41,312 bases of DNA from Lysobacteraceae bacterium NML93-0793 (lineage in GTDB: Bacteria; Pseudomonadota; Gammaproteobacteria; Xanthomonadales; Xanthomonadaceae): positions 1 to 41,312 of the forward strand of contig NTJG01000023.1 in assembly GCA_002324875.1 (NCBI GenBank), in the 5' to 3' direction. Position numbers and translations under genes: made by a program. Of the stretch, positions 6,440 through 16,576 are shown one piece after another. Positions within the stretch are counted from its first letter, which is position 1. Every line of letters starts with the position of its first letter. The notes beneath the pieces were generated by a model. It was not told where the DNA came from. It made no database searches and was given only the letters and a program-made list of their open reading frames with translations.

Positions 6440-8869
6440 TCAGCCTGCCGCCAGCAACCGCCAAGCCAGCCACAGCGGCACGCCGGCGTAATACAGCCAG
6501 CGGGCCCCCTGTTCGAGGCGGACACGCAGCGCCGTCGCGCGCGACGGCCAGCGCCATGCGCCGAGCAGGCAGACCGGCTCGATCGCCACACGCACTACCG
6601 CGGCGAACAGCATCAGGCCCAGCGACCACGCCGCCCACCAGATCCCCAGCGCGGCGAACCACGCGCCGAGGCCGAAGGTCTGCCATTCACCGAACGCCCC
6701 GCCGAACGCGATGATCTGGTGCAGACGGAATGCGACCAGGGCCGGCAGCAGCGGAAACAGCCCGAACTTCAGCGCGGGATGATCGAGCACGGGGCGTCGC
6801 GCGATGCCTCGCGCATCGGCGTAGCGCGCGAGCGCGATGTCGCGGCCTGCCGCTTCGCGCATCGGAACGCCGCCCGCCTGCAAGGTGTCGCGCAGCGCGC
6901 GCGGCTGTGACGTCGCCAGCGCGGCATGCCAGGGGCGTCCGGAGGCCAGTTCGAGTTGCAGCCCGGCCAGGGGCCACGGCCATCGCCATGCACGCAAGGT
7001 CGCGATCGCGGCCAACGGCACCTCGATGCGCCGGCGCCGCTGCGTCAGCCGCAGGTGCGCGCCGTCGAGCGTCATCCGCGCGCGGCTGTGATGCAGCACC
7101 GCGCCGGCCACCAGCAGCGGCAGCACGACCATGCCTCCGAACACCTTCAACTGCGCCAGCGCGACCACCTGCAGGCCGGTCCGCTGCAGCATGTCGACTG
7201 CCAGCCAGACCAGCCCGGCCGCTGCAATCGCGTACAGCGCGAGGAGCACACCGCGGCGCCACGGCGAGAGCAGATACACGGTCGGCGCGGCCGGCGCGGC
7301 GCGACGCAGCTGCAGGCGTCGCGATGCCGCACGTATCGCGATCACGCCCGCCCACACCCCCCACAGCACGAGCGCCGCGCGGCCCATCCAGTCGCCCCAG
7401 CGCACCATCAGCGTCGGCAGCGGCGCCTGCGCGTGCACGAATGCGGTCAGTACGGCCTGGTCGCCCATCGCCGTCTGCGCTTGCACCCCGCCGGTGTCGT
7501 CGATGACCGCCGACAGGCCATTGGTGGTCACCCGCACCTGCGGCAGGCGCGTCTCGATGCTGCGGAACGCGGCCACGGTGAGGTGAAGCCGCGCGCCGAG
7601 CGGATGCGCGGTGAACCAGGAATCGTTGGACATGCCGACAATCGCCTGCGCGCCCAGCCGCGCGCCGTCGATCGCCAGTTGCGGATGCACGTCGTCGAGA
7701 CAGATCAGCGGCACCACGTCGACCTCGCGCCCGTCGCGGCTGCGCAGCGGCATGACGCGCGCGCCGTGCCCGGGCTGCCAACTCCCGGTCCACGGCAGCC
7801 AGGCGCGCAGGCGCGGGCCGTCGAGCCAGCGCGGCACGTGTTCGGTGAACGGAAACGGATGGGTCTTGCGATAGGCGCCGATCAGCCCGCGACCGGGTTC
7901 GACGAACATCGCCGCGTTGTATTCCCCCGCGGCATCGCGGTCGTAGCTGCCGAACACCAGTGGCACACCGGCCGTCTCGACGAAGGCCTGGATCTCGGCA
8001 TCGAGCAGCGCGCCGTCCTCGCTGCGCGGCTGGCCGAACGTGGTGGGATAGACGGTCTCCGACCACAGCAGCACATCGGCCTGGTGGTCGCGCAGCGCGG
8101 ACCAGGACAACGCGTAGTGCGTGTCCAGCACGTGGCGCACCACGCCGTAGGCCCCGATCTCGCGACGCAGCCGTTCGTAGTCGGTGATGCTCGCCTGCAC
8201 CATCGCCACGCGCAGCGGCGGCCCCTCCGGCGCCGCCTGCAGCGTGGTCAGGCGCCACGCACCGTAGCTGCTGAGCAGCACGACCAGCGCCGCACCGGCG
8301 AGCAGCGGCGGCGCCCACGCCCGTCTGCCGCGCTGCCGGCGCGCCAGCGCGCAGGCGATCGCGTCGTTGACCAGCAGCAGGACGACCGTCAGTCCCGCCG
8401 CGCCGCCGAGATCGGCGCCCTGGCGCAGCAGCGTCGCGCCGTGCAGGCCGTGGCCGAGCGTGTCGCCGAACAGCTTGGGCAAGGCCGCCTCGCAAGCCAC
8501 CCAGGCCGCGGCCGCGCCCAGCGCGCGCAGCATGGCGCCGTGGCGGCGGGCCAGCATGCGGCGCGCCAGCGCGTAGGCGATCAGCTGCGGCTGCAGCAGC
8601 GGCGCCAGCGCGAGCAGCGCCGCGGTGGCCCATCCGGCACCCACGTCGATGTAGGCGGCGATCGCCGCACCGAACCAGCCCAGCACGGCGGCGACAAACG
8701 CGACCGCCATCGCCGCGCCCGACAGCAGTGCGCCACGCAGCCGGCGTCCGCCGTCCAATGCCCACAGCCACGGCACCAGCGCGACGGCGCCCAGCGCCCA
8801 CGCCTGCGGCACGCGTGCATAGATCGCGAGCAGGACCGCGGACAGCAGAATGCCGCCGGCATGACGCAT
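6440..8869 (-). CDS. Apolipoprotein N-acyltransferase-like protein with C-terminal membrane extension
   Basis: 809 residues. Residues 1-205 are a multi-helix membrane region and 215-480 a nitrilase-type domain in which the Lnt catalytic triad is recognisable: Glu271 (LWSETVYP), Lys335 (YRKTHPFPFTEHVPRW) and Cys390 (VPLICLDD); SNDSWF (414-419) is also conserved. Family knowledge: Lnt N-acylates the N-terminal Cys of outer-membrane lipoproteins. Two features are odd. The usual C-Y-E after the catalytic Cys is C-L-D here. About 290 extra residues follow, with several helices around a soluble block (ARMTLDGAHLRLTQRRRRIE...) that looks like a bacterial PH-like domain. E. coli Lnt is about 512 residues. 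ATG 8869 is chosen because the upstream extension is Arg-rich noise. The gene follows two membrane/secreted-protein genes on the same strand. Confidence 0.8.
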   Translation of the reverse strand: MRHAGGILLSAVLLAIYARVPQAWALGAVALVPWLWALDGGRRLRGALLSGAAMAVAFVAAVLGWFGAAIAAYIDVGAGWATAALLALAPLLQPQLIAYALARRMLARRHGAMLRALGAAAAWVACEAALPKLFGDTLGHGLHGATLLRQGADLGGAAGLTVVLLLVNDAIACALARRQRGRRAWAPPLLAGAALVVLLSSYGAWRLTTLQAAPEGPPLRVAMVQASITDYERLRREIGAYGVVRHVLDTHYALSWSALRDHQADVLLWSETVYPTTFGQPRSEDGALLDAEIQAFVETAGVPLVFGSYDRDAAGEYNAAMFVEPGRGLIGAYRKTHPFPFTEHVPRWLDGPRLRAWLPWTGSWQPGHGARVMPLRSRDGREVDVVPLICLDDVHPQLAIDGARLGAQAIVGMSNDSWFTAHPLGARLHLTVAAFRSIETRLPQVRVTTNGLSAVIDDTGGVQAQTAMGDQAVLTAFVHAQAPLPTLMVRWGDWMGRAALVLWGVWAGVIAIRAASRRLQLRRAAPAAPTVYLLSPWRRGVLLALYAIAAAGLVWLAVDMLQRTGLQVVALAQLKVFGGMVVLPLLVAGAVLHHSRARMTLDGAHLRLTQRRRRIEVPLAAIATLRAWRWPWPLAGLQLELASGRPWHAALATSQPRALRDTLQAGGVPMREAAGRDIALARYADARGIARRPVLDHPALKFGLFPLLPALVAFRLHQIIAFGGAFGEWQTFGLGAWFAALGIWWAAWSLGLMLFAAVVRVAIEPVCLLGAWRWPSRATALRVRLEQGARWLYYAGVPLWLAWRLLAAG

Positions 8870-8924
8870 GCCGGCGCTGCGACGCAGTGCTGGATTCACG
8901 GCCGGGCGATCCGGTCGTCCGGGG

Positions 8925-9587
8925 TCATTGCCCCGGAATGCGGACCTGGCGCAGCGGCAGTCCCGGGGGCGCAAGCTCGGCGGTCACCACCCGGTTGTCG
9001 GGCAGGTCCACGGGCTGGCCGTTGGCGTCGGTCAGTTCGAAATCCGGCGCGAACATCAGGATCGGCTCGATGACCTCGCCGTCGTCGGTGGCCTGGTGGT
9101 GGCGCACGTAGCCTTCGGGCAGTTCGAAATCCTCGGGCACCGCCAGGCCCTCGAGCGGCGGACTGGTGCCGGGCGGGTTGAACGCGGCGATACCCGTATG
9201 CACGCCGGCCTCGTTGAGTGCGGTGATCAGTTCGGCGCCGGTGGGTTCGGGATCGCCGGGGTGGAAATACGCCGCGATGTCGTTGCGATCGTCGCCCGGC
9301 AGCGGGCGGGCCTTGCCGACCGCGGCCATCGCCGTGGCGGCATAGCCCGTACGCATGCCCGCCTCGGTGGTGGCCGGCGCACGCGACGGTGCGTCGCCCG
9401 CGACCGCCGCCGCATCGGGCGTACTCAACCGCCACAGGGCCAGGCCACCGACGACCGCGACCGCGGTCGCCGCCAGCATCCAGGTCGAGGTGCGCCCGCG
9501 CGCGGTGTCGGTGATGTGGATGCCGTCGGTCTCGGGCGGGGTCGGCGTCTGGTGTGCGGTCACGGGTGTCTCCTCGGATGCGGTCAC
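8925..9587 (-). CDS. Single-pass membrane protein of unknown function
   Basis: 220 residues. The N-terminus (1-34) is hydrophilic with a TPTPPETDGIHITDTARGR stretch. One transmembrane helix (about 35-53, TWMLAATAVAVVGGLAL) is followed by a soluble, probably periplasmic domain that is Pro/Glu/Asp-rich (DDRNDIAAYFHPGDPEPTG, VPEDFELPEGYVRHHQA, MFAPDFELTDANGQPVDLPD). I do not recognise the family. Its ATG overlaps the stop of the upstream GDSL hydrolase (ATGA, 9584-9587), so the two are almost certainly co-translated. The Lnt-like gene begins 55 bp downstream on the same strand. An envelope role is inferred from topology and context only. Confidence 0.7.
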   Translation of the reverse strand: MTASEETPVTAHQTPTPPETDGIHITDTARGRTSTWMLAATAVAVVGGLALWRLSTPDAAAVAGDAPSRAPATTEAGMRTGYAATAMAAVGKARPLPGDDRNDIAAYFHPGDPEPTGAELITALNEAGVHTGIAAFNPPGTSPPLEGLAVPEDFELPEGYVRHHQATDDGEVIEPILMFAPDFELTDANGQPVDLPDNRVVTAELAPPGLPLRQVRIPGQ

Positions 9588-10672
9588 GGAGTGGCCGGGT
9601 TGTAGACCGACAGCGCCCAGCCCATGCGCTCGTGGCCGAACTGGTTCCAGATCGGGCTGCGGCCGTTGCTGAAGCTGCTGTAGCGCGCCGCGCCGGTGCC
9701 GGTGGTGCCGCCCCAGAGACCGGCACTGACGGTGCCGCCGGTGTAGGTCGGGTGCACGTCGTCGGACTGGATGTAGTCGTAGGAACTCTGCGCGCTGACG
9801 AACTTGGTGTTCGCGTCACGCAGCGTGCCGCGCAGGCTCACGGTGATGCGCTGCAGGTAGCTGGCTTCGCTCTCGCCCGGCACCCAGCGCAGCGCGTCGG
9901 CATCGACGATGCCGTCCCCGTTGCTGTCGTAATCGGCGCCCATGTACTGGGCGAAGCTGTCCGCGCACTGGAAGCCCTTCTGCCGCGCGTATTCGCACAT
10001 CCAGTAGTTCATCCGCGACAGTGCCGGCAGGAAGCGGTCGCGCAGGTTGACCGTCTGCCCGGTGCCCGCGTCGCGGCACGAACTCTGCACGTTGTCGGCG
10101 GCGTAGCCCGGGTAGTAGACGTTGGAGATGATCTTCAGCCGCGTGTTCGGATGCGCGTTGGCATTGATGTAGTCCATCGATTGCGCGACGTAGGTCTTGC
10201 ATGCATTCACCGCGGCCTCGAGCCCGGCGTAGTTGCAGGTGCCGGTCTGCGACTTGAATGCCGTACGCGCCTGCAGACCGTCGTTGCCGCACATCTCGAA
10301 CGTCACCACGCGCGTGGACGCGGCCTGCATGTACGAGCGTTCGGCGACGATCTTGTTCTCGAAGACATCGCGCGCGACCGCGCCGGACTTGGTGCGGCGG
10401 ATGGTCTCGATGTCGGCGTTCCAGCGCGCGGCCAGATACTCGCCGTTGACGGTCGGCGCGGAATAGCGCGCGGCGTTGCTGATCGAGCCGTTGTAGCCGG
10501 CGTAGATCGAATCGCCGTAGGCGACCATGCGGTACTTCGCGGTGGTGCCCGGGCGATCGATCGTCCACGAGACGTTCTGGTTGAGCGTATTCGCCGCGGC
10601 GGGCGCACACAGCGCCATCAGCACGGCGACGGGCAGCGCGCGACACGCCGCGTTGCGGAACCGGGTCTGCAT
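9584..10672 (-). CDS. Secreted SGNH/GDSL-type hydrolase
   Basis: 362 residues. A Sec signal peptide (MQTRFRNAACRALPVAVLMA, then LCAPAAA) is predicted to be cleaved before NTLNQNVSW. SGNH blocks are visible: block I VAYGDSIYAGYNG with the nucleophile Ser55, a CGND motif (FEMCGNDG, block III), and SDDVHPTYTGG with the C-terminal Asp-x-x-His pair. The family hydrolyses ester bonds in lipids or polysaccharide substituents; the substrate here is unknown. DYDSNGDGIVDADAL looks like a calcium-binding loop. Six or more cysteines in the mature part suggest disulfides. The start at ATG 10672 is set by the signal peptide. It is first in a likely three-gene minus-strand unit. Confidence 0.85.
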   Translation of the reverse strand: MQTRFRNAACRALPVAVLMALCAPAAANTLNQNVSWTIDRPGTTAKYRMVAYGDSIYAGYNGSISNAARYSAPTVNGEYLAARWNADIETIRRTKSGAVARDVFENKIVAERSYMQAASTRVVTFEMCGNDGLQARTAFKSQTGTCNYAGLEAAVNACKTYVAQSMDYINANAHPNTRLKIISNVYYPGYAADNVQSSCRDAGTGQTVNLRDRFLPALSRMNYWMCEYARQKGFQCADSFAQYMGADYDSNGDGIVDADALRWVPGESEASYLQRITVSLRGTLRDANTKFVSAQSSYDYIQSDDVHPTYTGGTVSAGLWGGTTGTGAARYSSFSNGRSPIWNQFGHERMGWALSVYNPATP

Positions 10673-10901
10673 CCTGTTTCCCCTTCGACTGTGTCCGCCG
10701 GAGCGGCTGCCCCGGACGGTGACGCACATCGAACTGCAACTGCCGCGACCGGAACCGGGCCGATGGCCGGTGCCCCCCTTGTCGTCGCGCACCGGACGCT
10801 AGCGTACGGCGCAGCGGCGCGCATTCTGCGCTGCAGCAGGCGCACGGCCGGGACCGGCGCGTGCGCACGTTGTCCGAAGAGATGCCCCGCTGCCGGCGCG
10901 C

Positions 10902-10915
10902 TTGATCCAGATCAA
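10902..10915. promoter_or_regulatory. FNR/Anr-type binding site upstream of adhP
   Basis: The sequence TTGATCCAGATCAA is an exact match to the FNR-family consensus TTGAT-N4-ATCAA, which controls oxygen-responsive promoters in proteobacteria. Its centre is about 62 bp before the adhP start. Oxygen control of an alcohol dehydrogenase would fit the family, but the regulator itself is not in this window. Confidence 0.65.
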
Positions 10916-10916
10916 T

Positions 10917-10942
10917 GCCTGCGCGCGTGCACGCGCGCAGGC
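10917..10942. repeat. Perfect 26-bp palindrome between the FNR box and adhP
   Basis: The left half GCCTGCGCGCGTG (10917-10929) is exactly complementary to the right half CACGCGCGCAGGC (10930-10942) with no spacer. It begins one base after the FNR-type box and ends 28 bp before the adhP start codon. It could be a second operator or an mRNA leader hairpin. Confidence 0.7.
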
Positions 10943-10970
10943 TGGAGGCTCTCAACCCGATGGAGTGGTG

Positions 10971-12002
10971 ATGATGGACAGCACCATGAAAGCCGCTGTC
11001 GTGCGCGCATTCGGCGCGCCGCTGGTGATCGAGGAGGTCGCGGTGCCGCGGCCCGGGCCGGGCGAACTGCTGGTCAGGATCGAAGCCTGCGGCGTCTGCC
11101 ACACCGACCTGCACGCGGCCGAAGGCGACTGGCCGGTCAAACCGGAGCCGCCCTTCATTCCCGGCCACGAGGGCGTGGGGCACGTCGTCGCGGTCGGCAG
11201 TGGCGTGCAGCACGTGCGCGAAGGCGACCGGGTCGGCGTGCCCTGGCTGTATTCGGCCTGCGGCCATTGCACGCACTGCCTCGGCGGCTGGGAGACCTTG
11301 TGCGAATCGCAGCGCAACACCGGCTATTCGGTCAACGGCGGCTTCGCCGAGTACGCGCTCGCCGACGCCGCGTACGTGGGCCATCTGCCGGCGTCGGTCG
11401 GCTTCGTCGAGATCGCGCCGATCCTGTGCGCCGGCGTCACCGTCTACAAGGGACTCAAGGTCACCGACACCAGGCCCGGCGACTGGGTGGTGATCTCCGG
11501 TGTCGGCGGCCTCGGCCACATGGCGGTGCAGTACGCACGGGCGATGGGCCTCAACGTCGCCGCTGTCGACGTGGACGAGGCCAAGCTGCGGCTGGCCGAA
11601 CGGCTCGGCGCCGCGGTGACGGTCAATGCGGCGACCACCGATCCGGTGGCGCAGCTGAAGAAGGACATCGGCGGCGCGCATGGCGCGCTGGTCACGGCGG
11701 TGTCGCCGAAGGCCTTCGAGCAGGCGGTCGGCATGGTGCGGCGCGGGGGCACGGTGTCACTGGTCGGCCTGCCGCCGGGCACGTTTCCGCTCGACATCTT
11801 CGGCCTGGTGCTGGGCGGCGTGACCGTGCGCGGTTCGATCGTGGGCACACGCCTGGACCTGCAGGAGTCGCTCGATTTCGCGGCGCGGGGCCAGGTGCGC
11901 GCGACCGTGGCGACCGAACGGCTGGAGACCATCAACGACGTGTTCGCACGCATGCGCGCCGGCACGATCGAGGGCCGCATCGTGCTCGACCTCGCCGCGT
12001 GA
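10971..12002 (+). CDS. adhP: Zinc-dependent alcohol dehydrogenase, AdhP type
   Basis: 343 residues of the medium-chain dehydrogenase family. Catalytic zinc ligands are visible at Cys43 (CGVCHTDLH) and His66-Glu67 ([10 protein letters not shown]), with a third Cys in [14 protein letters not shown]. The structural zinc site is the four-Cys lobe C97-C100-C103-C111 ([17 protein letters not shown]). The NAD-binding Rossmann fold shows [13 protein letters not shown]. It oxidises primary alcohols or reduces aldehydes with NAD(H), in the cytoplasm. ATG 10971 follows GGAG at 5 nt; ATG 10974 and ATG 10986 (MKAAVV, the canonical AdhP start) are alternatives. A perfect FNR-type box and a 26-bp palindrome lie just upstream. 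It is convergent with dbpA, 18 bp away. Confidence 0.92.
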   Translation: MMDSTMKAAVVRAFGAPLVIEEVAVPRPGPGELLVRIEACGVCHTDLHAAEGDWPVKPEPPFIPGHEGVGHVVAVGSGVQHVREGDRVGVPWLYSACGHCTHCLGGWETLCESQRNTGYSVNGGFAEYALADAAYVGHLPASVGFVEIAPILCAGVTVYKGLKVTDTRPGDWVVISGVGGLGHMAVQYARAMGLNVAAVDVDEAKLRLAERLGAAVTVNAATTDPVAQLKKDIGGAHGALVTAVSPKAFEQAVGMVRRGGTVSLVGLPPGTFPLDIFGLVLGGVTVRGSIVGTRLDLQESLDFAARGQVRATVATERLETINDVFARMRAGTIEGRIVLDLAA

Positions 12003-12020
12003 CCGCGGCGCCGCGCAGAC

Positions 12021-13403
<1,383 letters not shown>

Positions 13404-13487
13404 GCGCGCATGATCGCAGGTGGGGCGGCGCGGTGTCCGGCCATGCGGCAGCGGTGTGTCCCCCGGGCGTCGCGCGGACGCCCGCGC

Positions 13488-14252
13488 TCACCAGATCCGG
13501 GCGAGCAGCCAGCTGTCGAGCGCGGTGCCGGGCAGCAGGAACGCCGCGCCCAGATGCGTGACGAGGAAGAACGACGCGCCACAGACGGTTTCCCGATGCG
13601 GCCGCCGCCGCACGACGACGTCGTGGACCGGCAGTGCACCGAGCATCGCCAGCAGGCCGAGCAGGGTCAGCAGCATGCCGTCGAGGCCGGCGAACGCGGG
13701 CGAGGTGGCGATGCGGATCAACGCGGGCGACACGATCGCGAACGACGCCAGCAGCATCATCCGCGCGTGCACGTCGGCACGGCGACGCAGCACGATCCCG
13801 CGCACGACGAACGTCGCGTATGCGGCCAGCGCACCGAGATTTCCCCAGACCACCATCGACACGAAGCCGCGCAGGGCCTCGACGTCATCACCGCGCGCGC
13901 GGAACGCACCCACCGTGCCCAGTACCGCCAGCGTGGCCGTGACCAGCGTGGCCACCGCGATCGCCACGCCCAGCAGCCCCAGCCGGCGGTGCAGCGCGAC
14001 GCGGTCGTGACGCACCAGCAGCGCCTGGACCAGAAACACCGCGAACCAGCCCGTGACCACGACGCCATGGACCGCCTGCGCGCTGGACAGCGGCGGCGCC
14101 TCGAACCACGCCCGGAAGAAGAACGTACGGTCGAATCCGGCGACGACACACAGCATCAGCACGGCGGCGAAGGCGGGGAAGAACCCATGGGTGCGCGTGC
14201 GGCGCGCGCGCGGCGCAGCGGTCGGATGCGGGGTGACGGCGGCCTGTTGCAT
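13488..14252 (-). CDS. Seven-helix membrane protein of unknown function
   Basis: 254 residues with about seven predicted helices (roughly 25-45, 61-80, 91-113, 128-150, 163-183, 190-208, 223-241). Histidines sit at or near helix ends in motif-like contexts: AVHGVVVTGW, VRHDRVALHRRLGLLG and RRADVHARMMLLASFA. The LHRRLG...DVHxRMMLLA pattern recurs, as I recall it, in uncharacterised proteobacterial membrane proteins related to DUF2306; no function is established. Paired histidines in a helical bundle could bind haem or metal, but that is inference. It lies 84 bp before dbpA on the opposite coding order (same strand, upstream of it is the DUF885 gene), with no overlap that would imply an operon. 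Confidence 0.65.
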   Translation of the reverse strand: MQQAAVTPHPTAAPRARRTRTHGFFPAFAAVLMLCVVAGFDRTFFFRAWFEAPPLSSAQAVHGVVVTGWFAVFLVQALLVRHDRVALHRRLGLLGVAIAVATLVTATLAVLGTVGAFRARGDDVEALRGFVSMVVWGNLGALAAYATFVVRGIVLRRRADVHARMMLLASFAIVSPALIRIATSPAFAGLDGMLLTLLGLLAMLGALPVHDVVVRRRPHRETVCGASFFLVTHLGAAFLLPGTALDSWLLARIW

Positions 14253-14402
14253 GGGAACGCCCTGTCGAAGGCGGATGGCCGACCGCCCGCAGACGCCTGC
14301 CCCTGACTCTCAACGCGGGGCCCGGCACGCGGCGGCCATCGTGCGCGCGCGTGCACGTCCGCGGTGCGGGAACGCTCTTCGTTTATTCGAGCCTGGAGAC
14401 GA

Positions 14403-14429
14403 CACGGGCCAGGCGATGCCTGGCCCGTG
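14403..14429 (-). terminator. Strong hairpin past the DUF885 gene
   Basis: CACGGGCCAGGC (14403-14414) and GCCTGGCCCGTG (14418-14429) make a perfect 12-bp stem with a 3-nt loop, 30 bp after the minus-strand stop at 14460. No T-run follows on either strand, so it may terminate inefficiently or protect the 3' end of the mRNA. Confidence 0.5.
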
Positions 14430-14459
14430 CGGGGCAGTCGTCCCGGCGCGTGCGCGCGG

Positions 14460-16316
14460 TCAGCCGGCCTTCTTCGTCGCGATCCACTGGTCCACGCGCT
14501 GCTCCAGCAGGTCGAGCGGCATCGCGCCGCCACCGAGGATGGTGTCGTGGAAGCCGCGGATGTCGAAGGCCTCGCCCAGCTCGGCTTCGGCCTTGGCGCG
14601 CAGCTGCTGGATCTTGATCATGCCGACCTTATAGGCCGTGGCCTGGCCGGGCATGATCAGGTAGCGGCGCACTTCGGAGCGGATCGCGGCCTCGGGGATC
14701 GACGCGTTCTGCTGGAAGTATTCGACCGCCTGCGACTCGGTCCAGCCCTTGGCGTGCAGGCCGGTGTCGACGACCAGTCGGATCGCGCGCCACATCTCCG
14801 ACATCAGCCGGCCGTATTCCGAATACGGGTCGGTGTAGGTGCCCGGCATCTCCTTCGCCAGCCATTCCGAGTACAGGCCCCAGCCTTCGGCGTAGGCGGT
14901 GCTGAAGTACTGGGTGCGGAAGGTCGGCACGCCCTCGAGTTCCTGCGCGATCGAGATCTGCATGTGATGCCCGGGCAGGCCCTCGTGGTAGGCGATCACC
15001 TCGAGTTCGGTCTTCGGCATCGCGCCCATGTCCGACAGGTGCGCGTAGTAGATGCCGGGACGCGAGCCGTCCGGCGTGCCGGGGAAATAGTGCTGCGCGG
15101 CGCCGTCCTGTTCGCGGAAGGCCTCGACGCGGCGCACTTCCAGATCCGCCTTCGGCAGCAGGCCGAAGTACTCGGGCAGGTGCTGCTTGATGTTGGCGAT
15201 CGCCTCGCTGGCGCCGTCGATGTAGGCCTGGCGACCGGCATCGGTGTTGGGGAAGCGGAACTGCGGATCGGTGTTGATGAACGCGAAGAACGCCGTGAGA
15301 TCGCCATCGAAGCCGACCTGGTCCTTGACCGCCTCCATCTCGCCGCGCAGGCGCGCCACTTCGTCGAGACCGAGCTGGTGGATCTCGTCGGCGCTCATGC
15401 CGGTGGTGGTGTTCTCGCGCAGTTGCCAGGCGTAGTACGCGGCGCCGTCGGGGTGGGTGGTGCCCACGCCGGCCGGATTCTCCAGCGCGTTCGGCAGCTC
15501 ACGCTCGCTCCAGGCGATGACGCGCTCGTAGGCGGGCCTGACCTGCTCGAGCAGCGCGGTGCGCGCCTCGGCCTTGAGCGCATCGGCGCGCGCGGCATCG
15601 ATCGTGCCGGCCTCGACCAGCGCTGCAGCCTTGGCCTCGAGATCCGCCCACAGCGCGCTGGGCGCGCCGTCGTCGAAGGGCGCACCGGCGATGACCTTGC
15701 GCGACTGGTCGATCACGCCCTCGAACGCGAACTTCGGCGGCCGGATGCCGTCGGCCGCCGCCGCCTCGCCACGCGCGATCAGCTGGTCGAACAGCCGCGG
15801 CGCGGCGTTGAGCCGGGCGATGTAGGCGCTGTAGTCCTGCTCGGTCTCGACCTTGTGGAAATTGATCAGGAACGTCGGCAACAGGCTGTGCATGCCGTTC
15901 ATCTGGTCGAAGACATAGCGGTCGGCGACGAAGGCCTCGCCGTCGCGCGCGCTCTCGTACTGACGCTTCCACAGATCCCAGGACAGGCGGGTCTCGTCGT
16001 CGAGCGCATCGCGGTCGAAGGTCGATTCCATCGTCTCGACCGAGGTCTTCAGCCAGGCCAGGTGGCGGGCCTCGGCCTCGGGGGACATGTCGTCGAGCTC
16101 GTCGTAGCGGTCCTTGCGGCCGAGCACCGTCATCTGCAGCGGGCTGAACTGCAGGAATTCCTCGTACTGGCTCTCGAACCAGGCATTGAGGCGGGCGGAT
16201 TCGTTTTCCGCCTGCTGCGTGGCAGCGGTGCCGGCGGGCGCGTCGGTCGCGCCGGGGGCGCAGGCGGCCAGCGCCAGGGCGAGGGCCAGGGTGCTGCAGG
16301 CGAGAACGGGACGCAT
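14460..16316 (-). CDS. DUF885 family lipoprotein, putative metallohydrolase
   Basis: 618 residues. The N-terminus MRPVLACSTLALALALAAC is a lipoprotein signal with Cys19 in LAAC. The family hallmark is near the C-terminus: YHEGLPGHHMQ (HEGLPGHH at 444-451) and AEGWGLYSE (EGWG from 477), a gluzincin-like arrangement of His and Glu ligands. DUF885 proteins are probable zinc carboxypeptidase-like enzymes; their substrates are mostly unknown. The length of about 600 is normal for the family. I chose ATG 16316 because GGAG sits 6 nt upstream; ATG 16328 would overlap that site. The gene ends before a 12-bp-stem hairpin and is monocistronic. Confidence 0.88.
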   Translation of the reverse strand: MRPVLACSTLALALALAACAPGATDAPAGTAATQQAENESARLNAWFESQYEEFLQFSPLQMTVLGRKDRYDELDDMSPEAEARHLAWLKTSVETMESTFDRDALDDETRLSWDLWKRQYESARDGEAFVADRYVFDQMNGMHSLLPTFLINFHKVETEQDYSAYIARLNAAPRLFDQLIARGEAAAADGIRPPKFAFEGVIDQSRKVIAGAPFDDGAPSALWADLEAKAAALVEAGTIDAARADALKAEARTALLEQVRPAYERVIAWSERELPNALENPAGVGTTHPDGAAYYAWQLRENTTTGMSADEIHQLGLDEVARLRGEMEAVKDQVGFDGDLTAFFAFINTDPQFRFPNTDAGRQAYIDGASEAIANIKQHLPEYFGLLPKADLEVRRVEAFREQDGAAQHYFPGTPDGSRPGIYYAHLSDMGAMPKTELEVIAYHEGLPGHHMQISIAQELEGVPTFRTQYFSTAYAEGWGLYSEWLAKEMPGTYTDPYSEYGRLMSEMWRAIRLVVDTGLHAKGWTESQAVEYFQQNASIPEAAIRSEVRRYLIMPGQATAYKVGMIKIQQLRAKAEAELGEAFDIRGFHDTILGGGAMPLDLLEQRVDQWIATKKAG

Positions 16317-16576
16317 CGGACACTCCATCTACGGTTCGAAGCGCCATTGTGCGCGGGCGGGACGCCTGGGTGCCCCTGCTGGATGTCACGGCCCGGTGAA
16401 GCACGGGCCGGGTGGAGATGGCATGAACGCCGGCTGCACGCCACCCGTGGACATGGCGTGTTTTTCACCTGCATCGCATGGGCCGCGCCGTAGCGTTCGA
16501 CCTCGAAGAGCAGCGTTGCGCCTACGCCCCTACGCCCCTCCGCCCCCCACGCGCCGCCCTGCAGGATGTCTCTCCC

